Positions 51,810 through 62,109 are shown, numbered from the stretch's first letter. The stretch is 64,000 bases of DNA from Prolixibacteraceae bacterium (GCA_003506435.1 DOAQ01000024.1:1-64000); one strand, 5' to 3'. A program made the numbers and translations. Notes: generated by a model not told the origin, from the sequence alone.

Positions 51810-53306
51810 CTATTTTTTGAATGTTACTTTTAACACAAATCCGTTCGGGTTTGGTTTTCCTTCCGGTAACGAAACCTGCAACCCGTCGGGGGTCATTTCC
51901 CATGAAACTTTTTGTGTGCTTCCCAACATTTTTACAGATTGAATTTTCAGGGGACCGGCACCCGGTACAACAGCCAGTGATTTGACAAGAACTTTTTTAC
52001 TTTCCGGCCATTTCAGTGCTGTTACATACAAAACGTTGTCTTTTGCTGAAAACCAAAAATCTTCCGGGCTGAATTCTTTGGTAAAACCGTTCTTTGCCCG
52101 GTCTTCCGTGCTTTTCACCGACAGGCTGGTTGGCCCTTCATGGTTGATTTCCCATTTTTTTGTCCCGTAAACCGATTCCCCGTTCACCGACATCCAATCT
52201 CCAATTTCTTTCAGTTGTTGTAAACTTTCCTGCGGGAAAACCCCTTCGCCCGTAGGCCCGACATTCAGCAGGTAGTTGCCGCCCTTGCTGGTGATCTCTG
52301 TAATCCAAAAAATCAATTCTTCCGTCGATTTCCAGTCCACATCGTAACTTTTGTAGCCCCATGTGTTGTTCAATGTCCCCGGGGTTTCCCAGTACAAATC
52401 TTTGGCTTCCCCGCTTTCCGGTATTTTATTGTCGCCCGGTACCCAGAAATCCCCGAAATCATTCCCCACACGGCTGTTGATCAGGCACGAAGGCTGGATG
52501 TCGTATACCAGCTTGTAGAATTCAAAACTTTGTTCCCGGGTCATATTTTTAGGGACATCGTACCAGATCTCCTGCATGCCCGGGAATTTGGCAAGAAGTT
52601 CACGCATCTGCGGTTTCGATTTCTTTTCCAGGTATTCAGTAAAACTCACCGGGGCCGGGTCCCAAAGATTGGCCGGCCATTTCACCCAGTGGTTCGTCTG
52701 TGATTTTTTAGCCTCTTCCGGATGGGTAGCCAGATAGTCGCTAACACCCGCATCGCCCCCGTCCATCCAGTCGGTTGCATGCGAATAATAGATCGAAAAT
52801 TTGATACCGTATTTTTTGCAGGCCTGGTACAATTCGGCCATCGGGTCACGGCCAAACGAAGTCATGTCCATGATATCGTAATCCGTCACCCCAGAATCGT
52901 ACATGGCAAAACCGTCGTGGTGTTTGGGCATGGCAACAATGTATTTCATCCCGGCCATTTTTGCTGCTTTTACCCATTCCTCGGCATTGAATTTCACCGG
53001 GTTGAAACGGCTGCACATCTTTTTATATTCTTCTCTCGGAATCCGGGCATGGTACATCACCCACTCACCAAGGCCTTTGATCTTCTCCCCGTTCCATATT
53101 CCGGCTGGCATCGAATACGCGCCCCAGTGGATGAACATTCCAAATTTGGCTTCGTTGAAATCCTGTAATGCCTGCTTTTTTGACTGGTGCATTTTGTCCC
53201 ATTCTTTTCCCTGAATATCTTTATTTTGCGAAAAAGCATGACTGGCTATAGTAATACAAAGCGCGGCCAGCACTATCTTTTTAAATTCTGAAATAATCAT
53301 CTTCAT
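51810..53306 (-). CDS. GH29 alpha-L-fucosidase (periplasmic form)
   Basis: 498 residues; signal peptide ends about 26 (AFSQ). GH29 barrel with KFGMFIHWGAYSMPAGIW, MPKHHDGFAMYDS (the conserved HHDGF) and the nucleophile Asp250 in EIWYDVPKNM; RVGNDFGDFW and KGGNYLLNVGPTGEGVFP close the domain. A C-terminal beta-sandwich (about 395-498) follows. The nucleophile context WYD rather than the usual WFD is a mild deviation. Releases alpha-linked L-fucose. Part of the PUL2 chain. Confidence 0.92.
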   Translation of the reverse strand: MKMIISEFKKIVLAALCITIASHAFSQNKDIQGKEWDKMHQSKKQALQDFNEAKFGMFIHWGAYSMPAGIWNGEKIKGLGEWVMYHARIPREEYKKMCSRFNPVKFNAEEWVKAAKMAGMKYIVAMPKHHDGFAMYDSGVTDYDIMDMTSFGRDPMAELYQACKKYGIKFSIYYSHATDWMDGGDAGVSDYLATHPEEAKKSQTNHWVKWPANLWDPAPVSFTEYLEKKSKPQMRELLAKFPGMQEIWYDVPKNMTREQSFEFYKLVYDIQPSCLINSRVGNDFGDFWVPGDNKIPESGEAKDLYWETPGTLNNTWGYKSYDVDWKSTEELIFWITEITSKGGNYLLNVGPTGEGVFPQESLQQLKEIGDWMSVNGESVYGTKKWEINHEGPTSLSVKSTEDRAKNGFTKEFSPEDFWFSAKDNVLYVTALKWPESKKVLVKSLAVVPGAGPLKIQSVKMLGSTQKVSWEMTPDGLQVSLPEGKPNPNGFVLKVTFKK

Positions 53307-53342
53307 TGTATTTTAAGCTGTTTATTAATATTCTGCAATTCA

Positions 53343-54701
53343 CTATTTGTTGAGCTGCAAAGCATTTTCCATATTCCCTATTTTGAAGAAATTGACCAGC
53401 CGGATCATTTCTGCACCGGCCAGCAATACCGGCCCATAACTGTGGGCTGCATACTCACTCACCGGACGATAATAATAAAATGCAGGATCAAAGCCCATCC
53501 CTGTCCCGACACACGTTCCTTCCACCTGCCCTTTTTCATTGACTTTCGTGGATATTGCAATCCAGGACAGCACCGCAACCGGCCCGTACGCAACCGGGTC
53601 GAGCCAGCCCCGGTTGATCCCTTTGGCATAACAATACGAGTAGATTGCCGTGGCCGAGGTTTCCGGATAACTGTCATTCCGGTCGATCAACTGGTGCCAG
53701 AAACCGGAACCCGACTGGTAACCGGCCAATCCTTTGGCTTGTTCCTGAAATAATTTCAGTACCCCGGCCCTTCCCGGGTGATTTTCGGGCAAAACGTCCA
53801 GTAATTCAGCCATCGCCATAAATGCCCAGCCATTGGCCCTGGCCCAGTGAAAAGCCCGGTGCGGCTCCATTTCCTGCACCCACCCGTGCATGTAAAGTCC
53901 TTTCTCCGGGACAAACATCTGTTTAGAAAATTGCAGTACCTGCTTCACCGCATCATCAAAATAGCGGTTATCCCCGGTAAGTTTGCCCATCTGCCCCAGT
54001 GCCGGGACACTCATGAAAAGATCGTCAAGCCAAAGGGTGTTCGGGTACGGAAAGTTCCGGGCCAAAGTCCCGTCTGGAAGCCTGAACTGGACATTGCTGA
54101 TGTGGTTGATGTAATTATCGATCATTGGACGCAGGTTCTCAACCTTCCCGGCAAGAAGTGTTTTGATCATCGCGGCACACATTGACCCGGCATCGTCCAG
54201 CGAACGGGGGTTCACCACTGAACGGAGTGGGTTTTTTGAAGCCGGGTCTGCGTCGAAGGTCTTTTTATAAAATGGAAAAACCTGCGCGAAAAATTGCATC
54301 CGGTCTGTTGTGTACTTTGAAAAACGGTCATCGCCGGTCATTTCACCCGCCAGCAGCATTCCGGCATAGGTAACGCCCCACTCGTAGCTGATCAGGCGAA
54401 AATCACCGGGTTCAAAAATGACATTCGGATTTGAAACAGAATAATCGGAAATTACCGCCCCGCTCTTGGAATCAATCATCCGAAAGGGGGTGGCTGGTTC
54501 CAGGTAGTTGTAAACGCGCAGCAAAACTTCCGTAATTTCCTGCGGCGTGATTTTTCCATACGGGACCGGGTATTCCGGCTTCAATAAGATATGGAGCGAG
54601 GTATTTGTGTCGTTCAATTTGGGCTTTTCCTGCCCGTAAATAAAATTCGCAAACAACATGGCGAAAAAAAGCAAACGGAACCGGGTACTTAAAATTTTCA
54701 T
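53343..54701 (-). CDS. GH105/GH88-type unsaturated uronyl hydrolase
   Basis: 452 residues, signal peptide about 1-23. (alpha/alpha)6 barrel: LISYEWGVTYAGMLLAGEMTGDDRF, NTLWLDDLFMSVPALGQMG (catalytic Asp226 or Asp227), FHWARANGWAFMAMAELLDVLP and YPETSATAIYSYCYAKGINRG. GH105 removes the unsaturated (4,5-dehydro) uronic acid left by polysaccharide lyases, the step that follows the PL9-like lyases of this operon. The WLDD context and W-A-R-A-N-G-W block favour GH105 over GH88. Confidence 0.9.
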   Translation of the reverse strand: MKILSTRFRLLFFAMLFANFIYGQEKPKLNDTNTSLHILLKPEYPVPYGKITPQEITEVLLRVYNYLEPATPFRMIDSKSGAVISDYSVSNPNVIFEPGDFRLISYEWGVTYAGMLLAGEMTGDDRFSKYTTDRMQFFAQVFPFYKKTFDADPASKNPLRSVVNPRSLDDAGSMCAAMIKTLLAGKVENLRPMIDNYINHISNVQFRLPDGTLARNFPYPNTLWLDDLFMSVPALGQMGKLTGDNRYFDDAVKQVLQFSKQMFVPEKGLYMHGWVQEMEPHRAFHWARANGWAFMAMAELLDVLPENHPGRAGVLKLFQEQAKGLAGYQSGSGFWHQLIDRNDSYPETSATAIYSYCYAKGINRGWLDPVAYGPVAVLSWIAISTKVNEKGQVEGTCVGTGMGFDPAFYYYRPVSEYAAHSYGPVLLAGAEMIRLVNFFKIGNMENALQLNK

Positions 54702-54770
54702 AAAAAATCAATTTTTAAAGTTTATTTTGATTCTTAAATTTTTGCCATATCTGAATCCTTCATCCCGCTA

Positions 54771-56615
54771 TTATTTGTGGAAATCTTCATTTACCCCCCA
54801 TCCTTCCTGTTTTATTTTTTCCACCGGGCTAATGCTTATTGAGCGCAACCACATCAGGTAATCATCATTTGATTCTTTGGGGCGTATCGTTACCTTATAA
54901 TCCCCGGCAGACAGGTGTTCTATATAACCCACAGGAAACTTAAAATAATCAAACCAATCGCCTGTATATTGTACTGGCATGCTAAAAGTCGAATTACCGA
55001 CTACTAACTCAAACCTCCTGCCTTCCCATTCTTTCTTAGCCCCATATTCGACAGAGACTTTAAATGCACCCGCTTTGTCAACATGGATAAACCACTCAAC
55101 CGAATCCTTAGGTCCTGTCCATTTGGAAATATGGTATCCTCCCTTACGGTTGAACCGCCTCATTGCTTTACCGTGGGGAATTGCTTTTTGGTAATCTAAA
55201 TTCATTGAACCATCCTCCGTTTGTAAAACGATCATAGGATTGACCTGAGGTGAGCCATTTGTTTCGGCTACAATAACAGTCATCGGATTATCTGTCGGTT
55301 TGGAAGGTAGTAAAATACAGGCTTGATTTTCTGATTGGTCGACCTTCATTTTTTTGGATTGGTCCAGAAGTAAATATGCAGAAACCACTTTATTTTTCAG
55401 CCTGGGGATATATAACATACCATCTTGTGGCCAATCGCGGACAAAAAGGTAAAGCTTATTTCCTTTTACCGTGCAATACCCCCATTCTAATTTCCCAAAA
55501 GGGTTCGCAGTTGTACCATATATACTTTCTTCGTTTCGTGATACCCATTGGCCAACCTGTTCGAATATCTTTACTGTAGCGGACGGAATTTCCCCATCCC
55601 CTTTGGGACCAATGTTCAGCAAATAATTTCCGCCCGAACTGACAATCCTGACCAGGTTTTCTATAACCGTTTCCGGGCTTTTCCACAATGTGTCGAATTT
55701 ACTGTACCCCCACGTTTTATTCAATGTCCCCGGACATTCGAAATATTCATCTAACCCCCCAGCAGGTAAGCCGTTATCCGACATGCTCTGGTAATCCCCT
55801 AAAAGTTCCTGGGAATAATTACCGACACGGCTGTTTATACGTGTCGAAGGTTGGATACTATGCACCAGATCAACAAATTCCTGCCCTTGCTCCGGTGTGT
55901 ACAAACCCGAGTCGAACCAGACCGATCCAATTGGACCGTAATTGGTCATTAATTCCTGTACCTGTGGTTTGGCTTTTTCTTCAAGATACGTTGAATACTT
56001 TTTCTGGTGGAAAATATCGCCTCCATATCCTGCCCAATAATTATCATAGTCCCAATCATTTCCGAATGCCAAAGGATGATCCCAATCCATCTTCTGGTTA
56101 TAGTAAAAACCTAACTTAATACCTTCCTCAGCACAAGCCTGAGCTAACTCTTTCATTGGATCCCTCTTAAATGGTGTCCAATCCACAATGTTATATGGGG
56201 TTACCTTTGAATGGTACATGGCAAACCCGTCGCAATGCTTGGCTGTTAATACAATATATTTCATGCCTGTTGACTTCGCCAGCCCAACCCATTCTTTTGC
56301 GTTGAATTTTATAGGATTAAACTTACGAGCGATGTTACGATATTCATCGACAGGAATTTTAAACCAATGCATAATCCATTCGGCTTCTTTGTCAACGGGC
56401 ACTTTTTGTCCGTTCCATTCGCCAGCCAATTGGGAATATGGCCCCCAGTGGATGAACATTCCAAACTTAGCATCCCGGAACCATTCAGGGTAATTTTCCT
56501 TATCGGTTGAATTTGAATATTCTGCTTTTTTATTTTTATCCTGTTTTTCAATACAACTGGTTAGTAGCATGAAAAAGATAAAAATGGCATTTAAAATAAT
56601 TCCAGATGACTTCAT
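54771..56615 (-). CDS. GH29 alpha-L-fucosidase lipoprotein with C-terminal carbohydrate-binding region
   Basis: 614 residues. Lipoprotein signal FFMLLTSC (Cys21). GH29 barrel: KFGMFIHWGPYSQLAGEWNG, TAKHCDGFAMYHS (HCDGF instead of HHDGF), nucleophile Asp235 in SVWFDSG, and SSGGNYLLNIGPKGDGEIP. The C-terminal about 150 residues form an extra beta-sandwich (GGYHISKWTGPKDSVEWFIHVDKAG, AGDYKVTIRPKE), probably a binding module. Distinct from the GH29 two genes downstream in length and location, so the two probably act at different stages or linkages. Confidence 0.92.
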   Translation of the reverse strand: MKSSGIILNAIFIFFMLLTSCIEKQDKNKKAEYSNSTDKENYPEWFRDAKFGMFIHWGPYSQLAGEWNGQKVPVDKEAEWIMHWFKIPVDEYRNIARKFNPIKFNAKEWVGLAKSTGMKYIVLTAKHCDGFAMYHSKVTPYNIVDWTPFKRDPMKELAQACAEEGIKLGFYYNQKMDWDHPLAFGNDWDYDNYWAGYGGDIFHQKKYSTYLEEKAKPQVQELMTNYGPIGSVWFDSGLYTPEQGQEFVDLVHSIQPSTRINSRVGNYSQELLGDYQSMSDNGLPAGGLDEYFECPGTLNKTWGYSKFDTLWKSPETVIENLVRIVSSGGNYLLNIGPKGDGEIPSATVKIFEQVGQWVSRNEESIYGTTANPFGKLEWGYCTVKGNKLYLFVRDWPQDGMLYIPRLKNKVVSAYLLLDQSKKMKVDQSENQACILLPSKPTDNPMTVIVAETNGSPQVNPMIVLQTEDGSMNLDYQKAIPHGKAMRRFNRKGGYHISKWTGPKDSVEWFIHVDKAGAFKVSVEYGAKKEWEGRRFELVVGNSTFSMPVQYTGDWFDYFKFPVGYIEHLSAGDYKVTIRPKESNDDYLMWLRSISISPVEKIKQEGWGVNEDFHK

Positions 56616-56651
56616 AAGGCTTTTTATAGGGTTATTATTTCTTCTTTCGTT

Positions 56652-57512
56652 TTATTTATGAAAACCCTGGGAAATAAAGTCCAGTACTTCGGGCAACGAA
56701 ACCCGCCAGTACACCCAACCGTGTTTCCCGTCCCGCACACGGTATTCATGGGGAATTTCATTTTTGCTCATGGCAATATGTAATTGCGAATTCCCTTCAT
56801 ATAAATAATCATCGTCGCCACAGTCAACATACCATCTGACTTTCTGCTTTTGATCACCGGGCATGTTATTGATCAAGTACATTGCACAGTACTTTTTATA
56901 ATAAGTCTCTGCTTCACTGTCTAAAGGCGCACTTCCGTTTCTTTTTTTTAGATATTTTTTTGTGTCCTCCAGGGAAACAGGGCTCGTCCCGGTACTTAAC
57001 GGGCAGGCCGAGGAAAACAATTCAGGGTGATGAAGGGCATAGATGAGTGTGCCGCCCCCGCCCATCGAGTTGCCGGAAATTGCACGGTACTGCTTTTCTG
57101 CCCTGATACGGTATGTTTTTTCGATATAGGGCATGAATTCTTCAAAAAAGAAATCTTCATAACGCCAGTCATTTTTAACTGAATTGAAATAACCGCGTTG
57201 ACCGGTGTTGGCATCGGGCATCACGATGACCATCGGGGTACATTTTCCTTCGTTGATTGCTTTATCTGTAATCTGCATTACTTCGCCATACTGGATCCAG
57301 GCTGTCTGGTCGTCGCCACCGCCATGAAGCAAATAGAGAACCGGATAGCTCCGTTGGGAGATTTCATAATCGGGCGGCAAATAAATTGCATATTTCCTCT
57401 CGCTGTTCAGAATCGAACTCTTCATCGAAAGGTTGTCAAATACCTTCCCTGTCTGTGCAAACAAAGTCGCACATAAAAACAGGGTTATCGAAAACAAAAA
57501 TATTCGTTGCAT
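56652..57512 (-). CDS. CE1-like alpha/beta-hydrolase esterase
   Basis: 286 residues, signal peptide about 1-19 (LFLCATLFAQ). Esterase D/feruloyl-esterase fold: PVLYLLHGGGDDQTAW, nucleophile Ser149 in SGNSMGGGG, Asp in VDCGDDDYLYEGN and His in RDGKHGWVYW. Related enzymes release acetyl or feruloyl groups from plant cell-wall polysaccharides (CE1/feruloyl esterase-like). Fits deacylation of pectin or hemicellulose side chains in this locus. Confidence 0.87.
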   Translation of the reverse strand: MQRIFLFSITLFLCATLFAQTGKVFDNLSMKSSILNSERKYAIYLPPDYEISQRSYPVLYLLHGGGDDQTAWIQYGEVMQITDKAINEGKCTPMVIVMPDANTGQRGYFNSVKNDWRYEDFFFEEFMPYIEKTYRIRAEKQYRAISGNSMGGGGTLIYALHHPELFSSACPLSTGTSPVSLEDTKKYLKKRNGSAPLDSEAETYYKKYCAMYLINNMPGDQKQKVRWYVDCGDDDYLYEGNSQLHIAMSKNEIPHEYRVRDGKHGWVYWRVSLPEVLDFISQGFHK

Positions 57513-57576
57513 TGGTTGGTTGTTTTAGGTTATCTATTATTTGAAGATTTATAATGTATTTATCTTTTCTTCTGAT

Positions 57577-57930
57577 TTACCTTTTTACTTTGACAATTGC
57601 AGGTGCAATAATCCCACTAATTGTTAATTCCTTACGGCTTTCATCCCAGAAATACTTCTCGTCCGGAATAAGTTTTTCGTTGCATCGAACCGAAACTGGT
57701 TTGTTTTCAACATGCATTATTATATTCCATTGGCGGTTGGCAATTTTTCCTTTAAACTCGCCATTTGCACCTCCAATTTCCAATATAGACTCATCATCAA
57801 TAGCTTTTAAAGTGATATGGGATACCGAATAACTACCTTTTCGATATTCGAGGCTCGTACCGTCGTCTTCATAAAAGTCAAATGACGATTCCTTTTTATC
57901 AGGAAAGGCATAAAGGGAAATTTCATTCAT
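57577..57930 (-). CDS. Detached DUF5110 C-terminal domain of the GH31 enzyme (frame-shifted)
   Basis: 117 residues: NEISLYAFPDKKESSFDFYEDDGTSLEYRKGSYS is the DUF5110 beta-domain that normally ends GH31 proteins in one chain. Its ATG overlaps the upstream TGA as ATGA, but the two frames differ by minus one. Adding one base to the A5 run (57934-57938) would fuse them, giving VMHTEEK-P-M-N-E-I-S. So it is either a recent frameshift, a programmed minus-one shift, or a genuinely separate domain made by coupled reinitiation. No signal peptide of its own, so as a separate protein it would stay in the cytoplasm. Confidence 0.7.
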   Translation of the reverse strand: MNEISLYAFPDKKESSFDFYEDDGTSLEYRKGSYSVSHITLKAIDDESILEIGGANGEFKGKIANRQWNIIMHVENKPVSVRCNEKLIPDEKYFWDESRKELTISGIIAPAIVKVKR

Positions 57931-59924
57931 CGGTTTTTCTCCTCTGTATGCATTACCAGCCCCATTGGTATGATACCACCGGAACGGACATAAAGAGCTC
58001 CACCTCGGTCATCCGGCCACGAAACTGCTTTATCCTGATCACCTTCTATGACCTCGCCTGTCCAATAGTCTTTCCATTTTCCGGAGGGGAAATAGATATT
58101 TTTGTTATAGATGCCGACCATTAAATCACGCCCCAACAGGTATTGGTGAAGATTGTCCCGACAGTTTTTGTCATTTGGAAACTCCAACGTTAATGGCACC
58201 ATCACCGGCCATCCTGTTTTGGTTGAGATATTTGCCCATGAATACAAATATGGAATAAGCCTTGACCTAAACTGGGCATAAAACTTATGCATGGTTAAAA
58301 GTTCTTTGCCCTGAACCCACGGCATCCTGAAATAATTCCAACTGTTGATTTGACTCCAGGGCTGAAGATATCCAAAGTGAATCCCTTCTTTCCGGGTCAC
58401 TTCCATGTCATTTGTTGACCAACTGTGCCCTACGATAGAAGTATTGAGCATTGCACCAAGAGTGGCCAGGCCACCGCCAGTATCGCCGGTCCACGTTCCT
58501 GCCCAGGCTTGAAAACCTGTCCAGCCGCATGGGGTAAAAATAACCGGACGGCGATTCGTATATGTTTCAAACCCTTCGTACATCTGGCGTGCATACATGA
58601 GCGGATACAGGTTGTGCATCTCATCGTCTTTCATTCCATTCCCCCATAGCCTGTCAGGATGTTCGGTTGCCTGTTTCGCCCCATCCTGTTTGAAAAAGTC
58701 AACTCCCTGATCAACAAATTTCTTTAAATGTTCAAACCAGGGTTCGTCTTTTTTTGTTATTTGATCCATGTAGGTTGGCCTTGACATGTGCTCATCAACT
58801 TCTACTTCATGGTGAATCACCTGATTAGGGCCGGATTCAATTTTTTTCTTAATACGCCGCTCTTCCTCATAAGAAAGATCGTAGTCATTACAAAGCCACA
58901 ATTCAAATTTAAAGCCCATGCGTTTGATTGCACTAAAAAAGTTATCAGGCCCTCTAAAGGCATAACCTGGAATCGGGAAGCGTTGATTACTCCACATCTT
59001 ATTTATTGAATAGTCATAATTTTTTTCCATCCATCCGGGTTCCAGCCCGATCACATCACATGGGATTTCTTCCCTGCGAAAATTTAATGCATCATTTACT
59101 GCTTCATAATCGTTGGCCTGAGTGCGGCATATATACCAAAGGCCAAAAGCCCATTGCGGAGGAAGTTTTGGTTTACCTGTCAATTCTGTGTACAAATCCA
59201 GTAGCTCTGGATATCCTTCACCAACCATCACATAATAATCAATATTTCCACTCTCATCAACCCATGAGTAATTATCCGGGTTTGTTTTACACATATCGAA
59301 TACAACCCTGTATGTGGTATTTACTAAAATGCCAGTACCTAAGGTGGACATAAAAAATGGCACCGGGATATATGATCTTACATTTGTCACATAACAATCA
59401 GCCATATAGCCCCTATGATAAAGCCTTTTTCGCGACTGGTCACCAAAGCCAATCCAGTCTTCTTCTTTTTCAGCGTTAAAAACAACATTTGATGACTTTT
59501 CCTGAAAGTTGGCAGCTACCTGCTTCAGAAATGTTTTCTTCCCTGAGGCATCTGTTATAACAATCTCTCCTGTCAAATTATTCCCTTTTATTTTGAGTTG
59601 GGATGTTTCGGCTGAAAAATTGTTCTTCGATTCTGTGATTTTGACATCCAGGTTGTTGGCATTTAAATCCTGGATAAAGCCATAACGGTTCAGCCCCGAT
59701 TCGCTGAATTTACCCCCCTGTGGGGATATCTGTATTCGTACAATGTTTTCTTTAAGAAATTTTAACCGGATTGATGTCCCCTTGCAGAACTCACGTTCCA
59801 GCATGGCAGAAGGTTTTTCCCTGACAGTATTGCCAATAACTTCTCTGGAAATAATTAACCCAAGGATAAAAATCATACCCCAAATAATATAATTTGTTCT
59901 TCTTTGTTTCAATTGTCCTGTCAT
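57927..59924 (-). CDS. GH31 family alpha-glycosidase (catalytic part)
   Basis: 665 residues with a signal anchor about 12-30. N-terminal beta-sandwich (about 45-250), then the GH31 barrel: nucleophile Asp414 in FFKQDGAKQ, acid/base Asp481 in TWTGDTGGG, and FTPCGWTGFQAWAG; proximal beta-domain at about 590-660. The family includes alpha-glucosidases, alpha-xylosidases, alpha-galactosidases and sulfoquinovosidases; the KQDGA context is found in alpha-xylosidase/galactosidase-like subgroups. In a pectin/xyloglucan-type locus alpha-xylosidase or alpha-galactosidase is likely. The protein ends before the usual DUF5110 tail, which lies in the next frame. Confidence 0.9.
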   Translation of the reverse strand: MTGQLKQRRTNYIIWGMIFILGLIISREVIGNTVREKPSAMLEREFCKGTSIRLKFLKENIVRIQISPQGGKFSESGLNRYGFIQDLNANNLDVKITESKNNFSAETSQLKIKGNNLTGEIVITDASGKKTFLKQVAANFQEKSSNVVFNAEKEEDWIGFGDQSRKRLYHRGYMADCYVTNVRSYIPVPFFMSTLGTGILVNTTYRVVFDMCKTNPDNYSWVDESGNIDYYVMVGEGYPELLDLYTELTGKPKLPPQWAFGLWYICRTQANDYEAVNDALNFRREEIPCDVIGLEPGWMEKNYDYSINKMWSNQRFPIPGYAFRGPDNFFSAIKRMGFKFELWLCNDYDLSYEEERRIKKKIESGPNQVIHHEVEVDEHMSRPTYMDQITKKDEPWFEHLKKFVDQGVDFFKQDGAKQATEHPDRLWGNGMKDDEMHNLYPLMYARQMYEGFETYTNRRPVIFTPCGWTGFQAWAGTWTGDTGGGLATLGAMLNTSIVGHSWSTNDMEVTRKEGIHFGYLQPWSQINSWNYFRMPWVQGKELLTMHKFYAQFRSRLIPYLYSWANISTKTGWPVMVPLTLEFPNDKNCRDNLHQYLLGRDLMVGIYNKNIYFPSGKWKDYWTGEVIEGDQDKAVSWPDDRGGALYVRSGGIIPMGLVMHTEEKNR

Positions 59925-60027
59925 CCTTTCATATTTTTAATATTCAATTGTATAATTTCTGATTTATTTCCTGTATTGGTTCCGGAAATTTTATTGGAAT
60001 CTGAGGTTCTTTGTTATTGATTGAGTT

Positions 60028-62109
60028 TCAATGTGAGTGGGAATACTTATAGAGAGCAAAACTGTTAGTTTTATCCAGCAAAAACACAACCCGCTGATTA
60101 GTACCAACCTTTGCCTTAAATTCTTTTCCTTTACCGGCAACCGGTTCAAAGCGATAGGTACCGGGAACGATTATGGGTAGTTCCAATTCACCGGAACCGG
60201 AGTTGTTTTTTTCTCTGAAAACCAACACAAAACCTTCTTTATCATCCGCTTTCTGCGACTGAAAGCCGGTCCAGCTTTTGCCTGACGGTTCCTCTCCCAC
60301 CGGCACAATAATCCCGGAGTGGAAATCAGTCATCACTTTTTTGTATTTGCCAATTGTTTCAGCAGTGGCAAACGCTTCCTCCGGCAAACCTGTTCCTTCG
60401 AACCAGGCCAGAGGTTGTGCCATCATTGTAATAGCAAATAAATAGTCGAACGAATAGTTTTTCGGGGCAAATGGATCATCGCCATACTTATCGCCATTTC
60501 GCCATTTATTCAGAAATTCAATCTGAAGATTTTGAGCCGGAACATATTTCGAGAGCATCCAAATATTGCGCAGGGTCCAGTAGGGATAGTAATTTTGCCA
60601 GTCGGTGTAACGGTTTTCAAGAAAAATATTTCCGTATTCGTTGAACGAATGGTAACCACCACGTCGTCCGGCTGTGACATCAAGGTTAAAAACAGCCTCG
60701 CCGTTGGTTGCTTCAACCACTTTGTCCAGGAGCTTCCGGAAGTTAATTTCCGACTGTTTGTCGGGCATTTTTACGCCATCAATTTTAAAGGTACGGATAC
60801 CGTATTGCTTGTATAAATCAATCAGAGCAAAGGCATCCTTTTCCCAGTTGATATTGCCGTCGTCGGGACTTGGATTGAACCACAAACAAATTTCAATTCC
60901 CAGCTTCTTTCCTTTTTCTACAATGGGGGTTAAACCGTTGGGAAATTTATCGGGATTTGGTTTCCAGTAATTCGGGTTGCGCCAGATGTTATCGAATGAT
61001 CCACCGGCAAAGGCAGAGTTGGCGCTTCGTCCGGTTTGCCAGCCATCGTCAAGCTGAAAATGAGTAATCCCCAACCGGGTTCCTGCATCCAGTTCTGCCA
61101 GGCAAAAAGCCTCGTTTACCTTCTTATCTTGTGCCCGGTCGCCCCAGGTATTCATCATGATCATTTCATCGCGATCGAATTTATGCAACCTTATTTGCTG
61201 CTGATAGCTACGAAGGGCAATAATTTTATTTATTTCATCGCCACCATACACGCCAGTTACAAAGCCGTACGCTTTTTCCCACTTTTCCTGATCGAGGTCG
61301 GTGTTTTGCATCCCTGCGCCAATCAGGCTGATTTTTCCAAACGTATTCAAAAAATCGCCACCGGGATAAGCCAGTTGAACGTTTGAAGCTGGCGCTTCTT
61401 TCAGTATAAAAATTCCGTTATCGGATACTTTGTCGGTTGCAAACAATATGTTTCCCCGGAAAATATTATCGCGATATCCCATTGCTTCTGTTTTCTTAAC
61501 CAATGTATTGCAACGGTCGGTTACATCGAAGAATTCAATGGCTTCAATTTGCCAGTGTTTCCCTGGTAATTCGAGTTTTTCCATTACAGGCACAAATTCC
61601 GGTTTGGCATTTTCACCCAGTTTCTCGATATTTTGCAGATCACCCGGATTGGCCGCCTGTTGCACCCAGGGTTTTTCAGCATGTCCGCGCAAATAGATAT
61701 CGCAGGCAACAGCCGGACAATCGGCATAAATACGAAATACGCGTTTTATTTGCAGCGTTCCGAGAGAATATTGGACTGTAGCTTCCAGGTGTTCCGGTTT
61801 AATCGGAGTTTCAGGAATAGTAACAACTGAAAACTCACTGTTTGTAGCTTCTTCCGGTTGACCGGGAAAACTCATGTCTGCCTCTTTTGTTCCGAAAGTC
61901 CAGGTTTTGCCCGTTTGTTTGTCGGTCAATTCGCGGGTGATCAGGTTTCCGTTGTTCCACAAAAATGTCCGGGAGATACGTGTATTTTCCAGAACCAGCA
62001 ATTCTCCTCTTCGTACTGCAAAACATCCTGATTTATCAGGTTCATCCCCAATATTCCCGAATGTGGGCAAAAAAGAAAAAAGAAAAAGAAATAAAACCAG
62101 AGTTCTCAT
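60028..62109 (-). CDS. GH36-like alpha-galactosidase-type enzyme
   Basis: 693 residues, signal peptide about 1-20. N-terminal beta-supersandwich (about 30-300), then a barrel with THFQLDDGWQTG (substrate-binding Asp pair) and nucleophile Asp444 in TFKIDGVKMPD; a later NLDVTAGRRGGYHSFNEYGNIFLENRYTDW occupies the place of the usual acid/base region (C-x-x-G-G-G-R). A C-terminal beta-domain ends it. Related Bacteroidota proteins are annotated as alpha-galactosidases; the divergent acid/base region means specificity is not safe to assign. Confidence 0.82.
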   Translation of the reverse strand: MRTLVLFLFLFSFLPTFGNIGDEPDKSGCFAVRRGELLVLENTRISRTFLWNNGNLITRELTDKQTGKTWTFGTKEADMSFPGQPEEATNSEFSVVTIPETPIKPEHLEATVQYSLGTLQIKRVFRIYADCPAVACDIYLRGHAEKPWVQQAANPGDLQNIEKLGENAKPEFVPVMEKLELPGKHWQIEAIEFFDVTDRCNTLVKKTEAMGYRDNIFRGNILFATDKVSDNGIFILKEAPASNVQLAYPGGDFLNTFGKISLIGAGMQNTDLDQEKWEKAYGFVTGVYGGDEINKIIALRSYQQQIRLHKFDRDEMIMMNTWGDRAQDKKVNEAFCLAELDAGTRLGITHFQLDDGWQTGRSANSAFAGGSFDNIWRNPNYWKPNPDKFPNGLTPIVEKGKKLGIEICLWFNPSPDDGNINWEKDAFALIDLYKQYGIRTFKIDGVKMPDKQSEINFRKLLDKVVEATNGEAVFNLDVTAGRRGGYHSFNEYGNIFLENRYTDWQNYYPYWTLRNIWMLSKYVPAQNLQIEFLNKWRNGDKYGDDPFAPKNYSFDYLFAITMMAQPLAWFEGTGLPEEAFATAETIGKYKKVMTDFHSGIIVPVGEEPSGKSWTGFQSQKADDKEGFVLVFREKNNSGSGELELPIIVPGTYRFEPVAGKGKEFKAKVGTNQRVVFLLDKTNSFALYKYSHSH

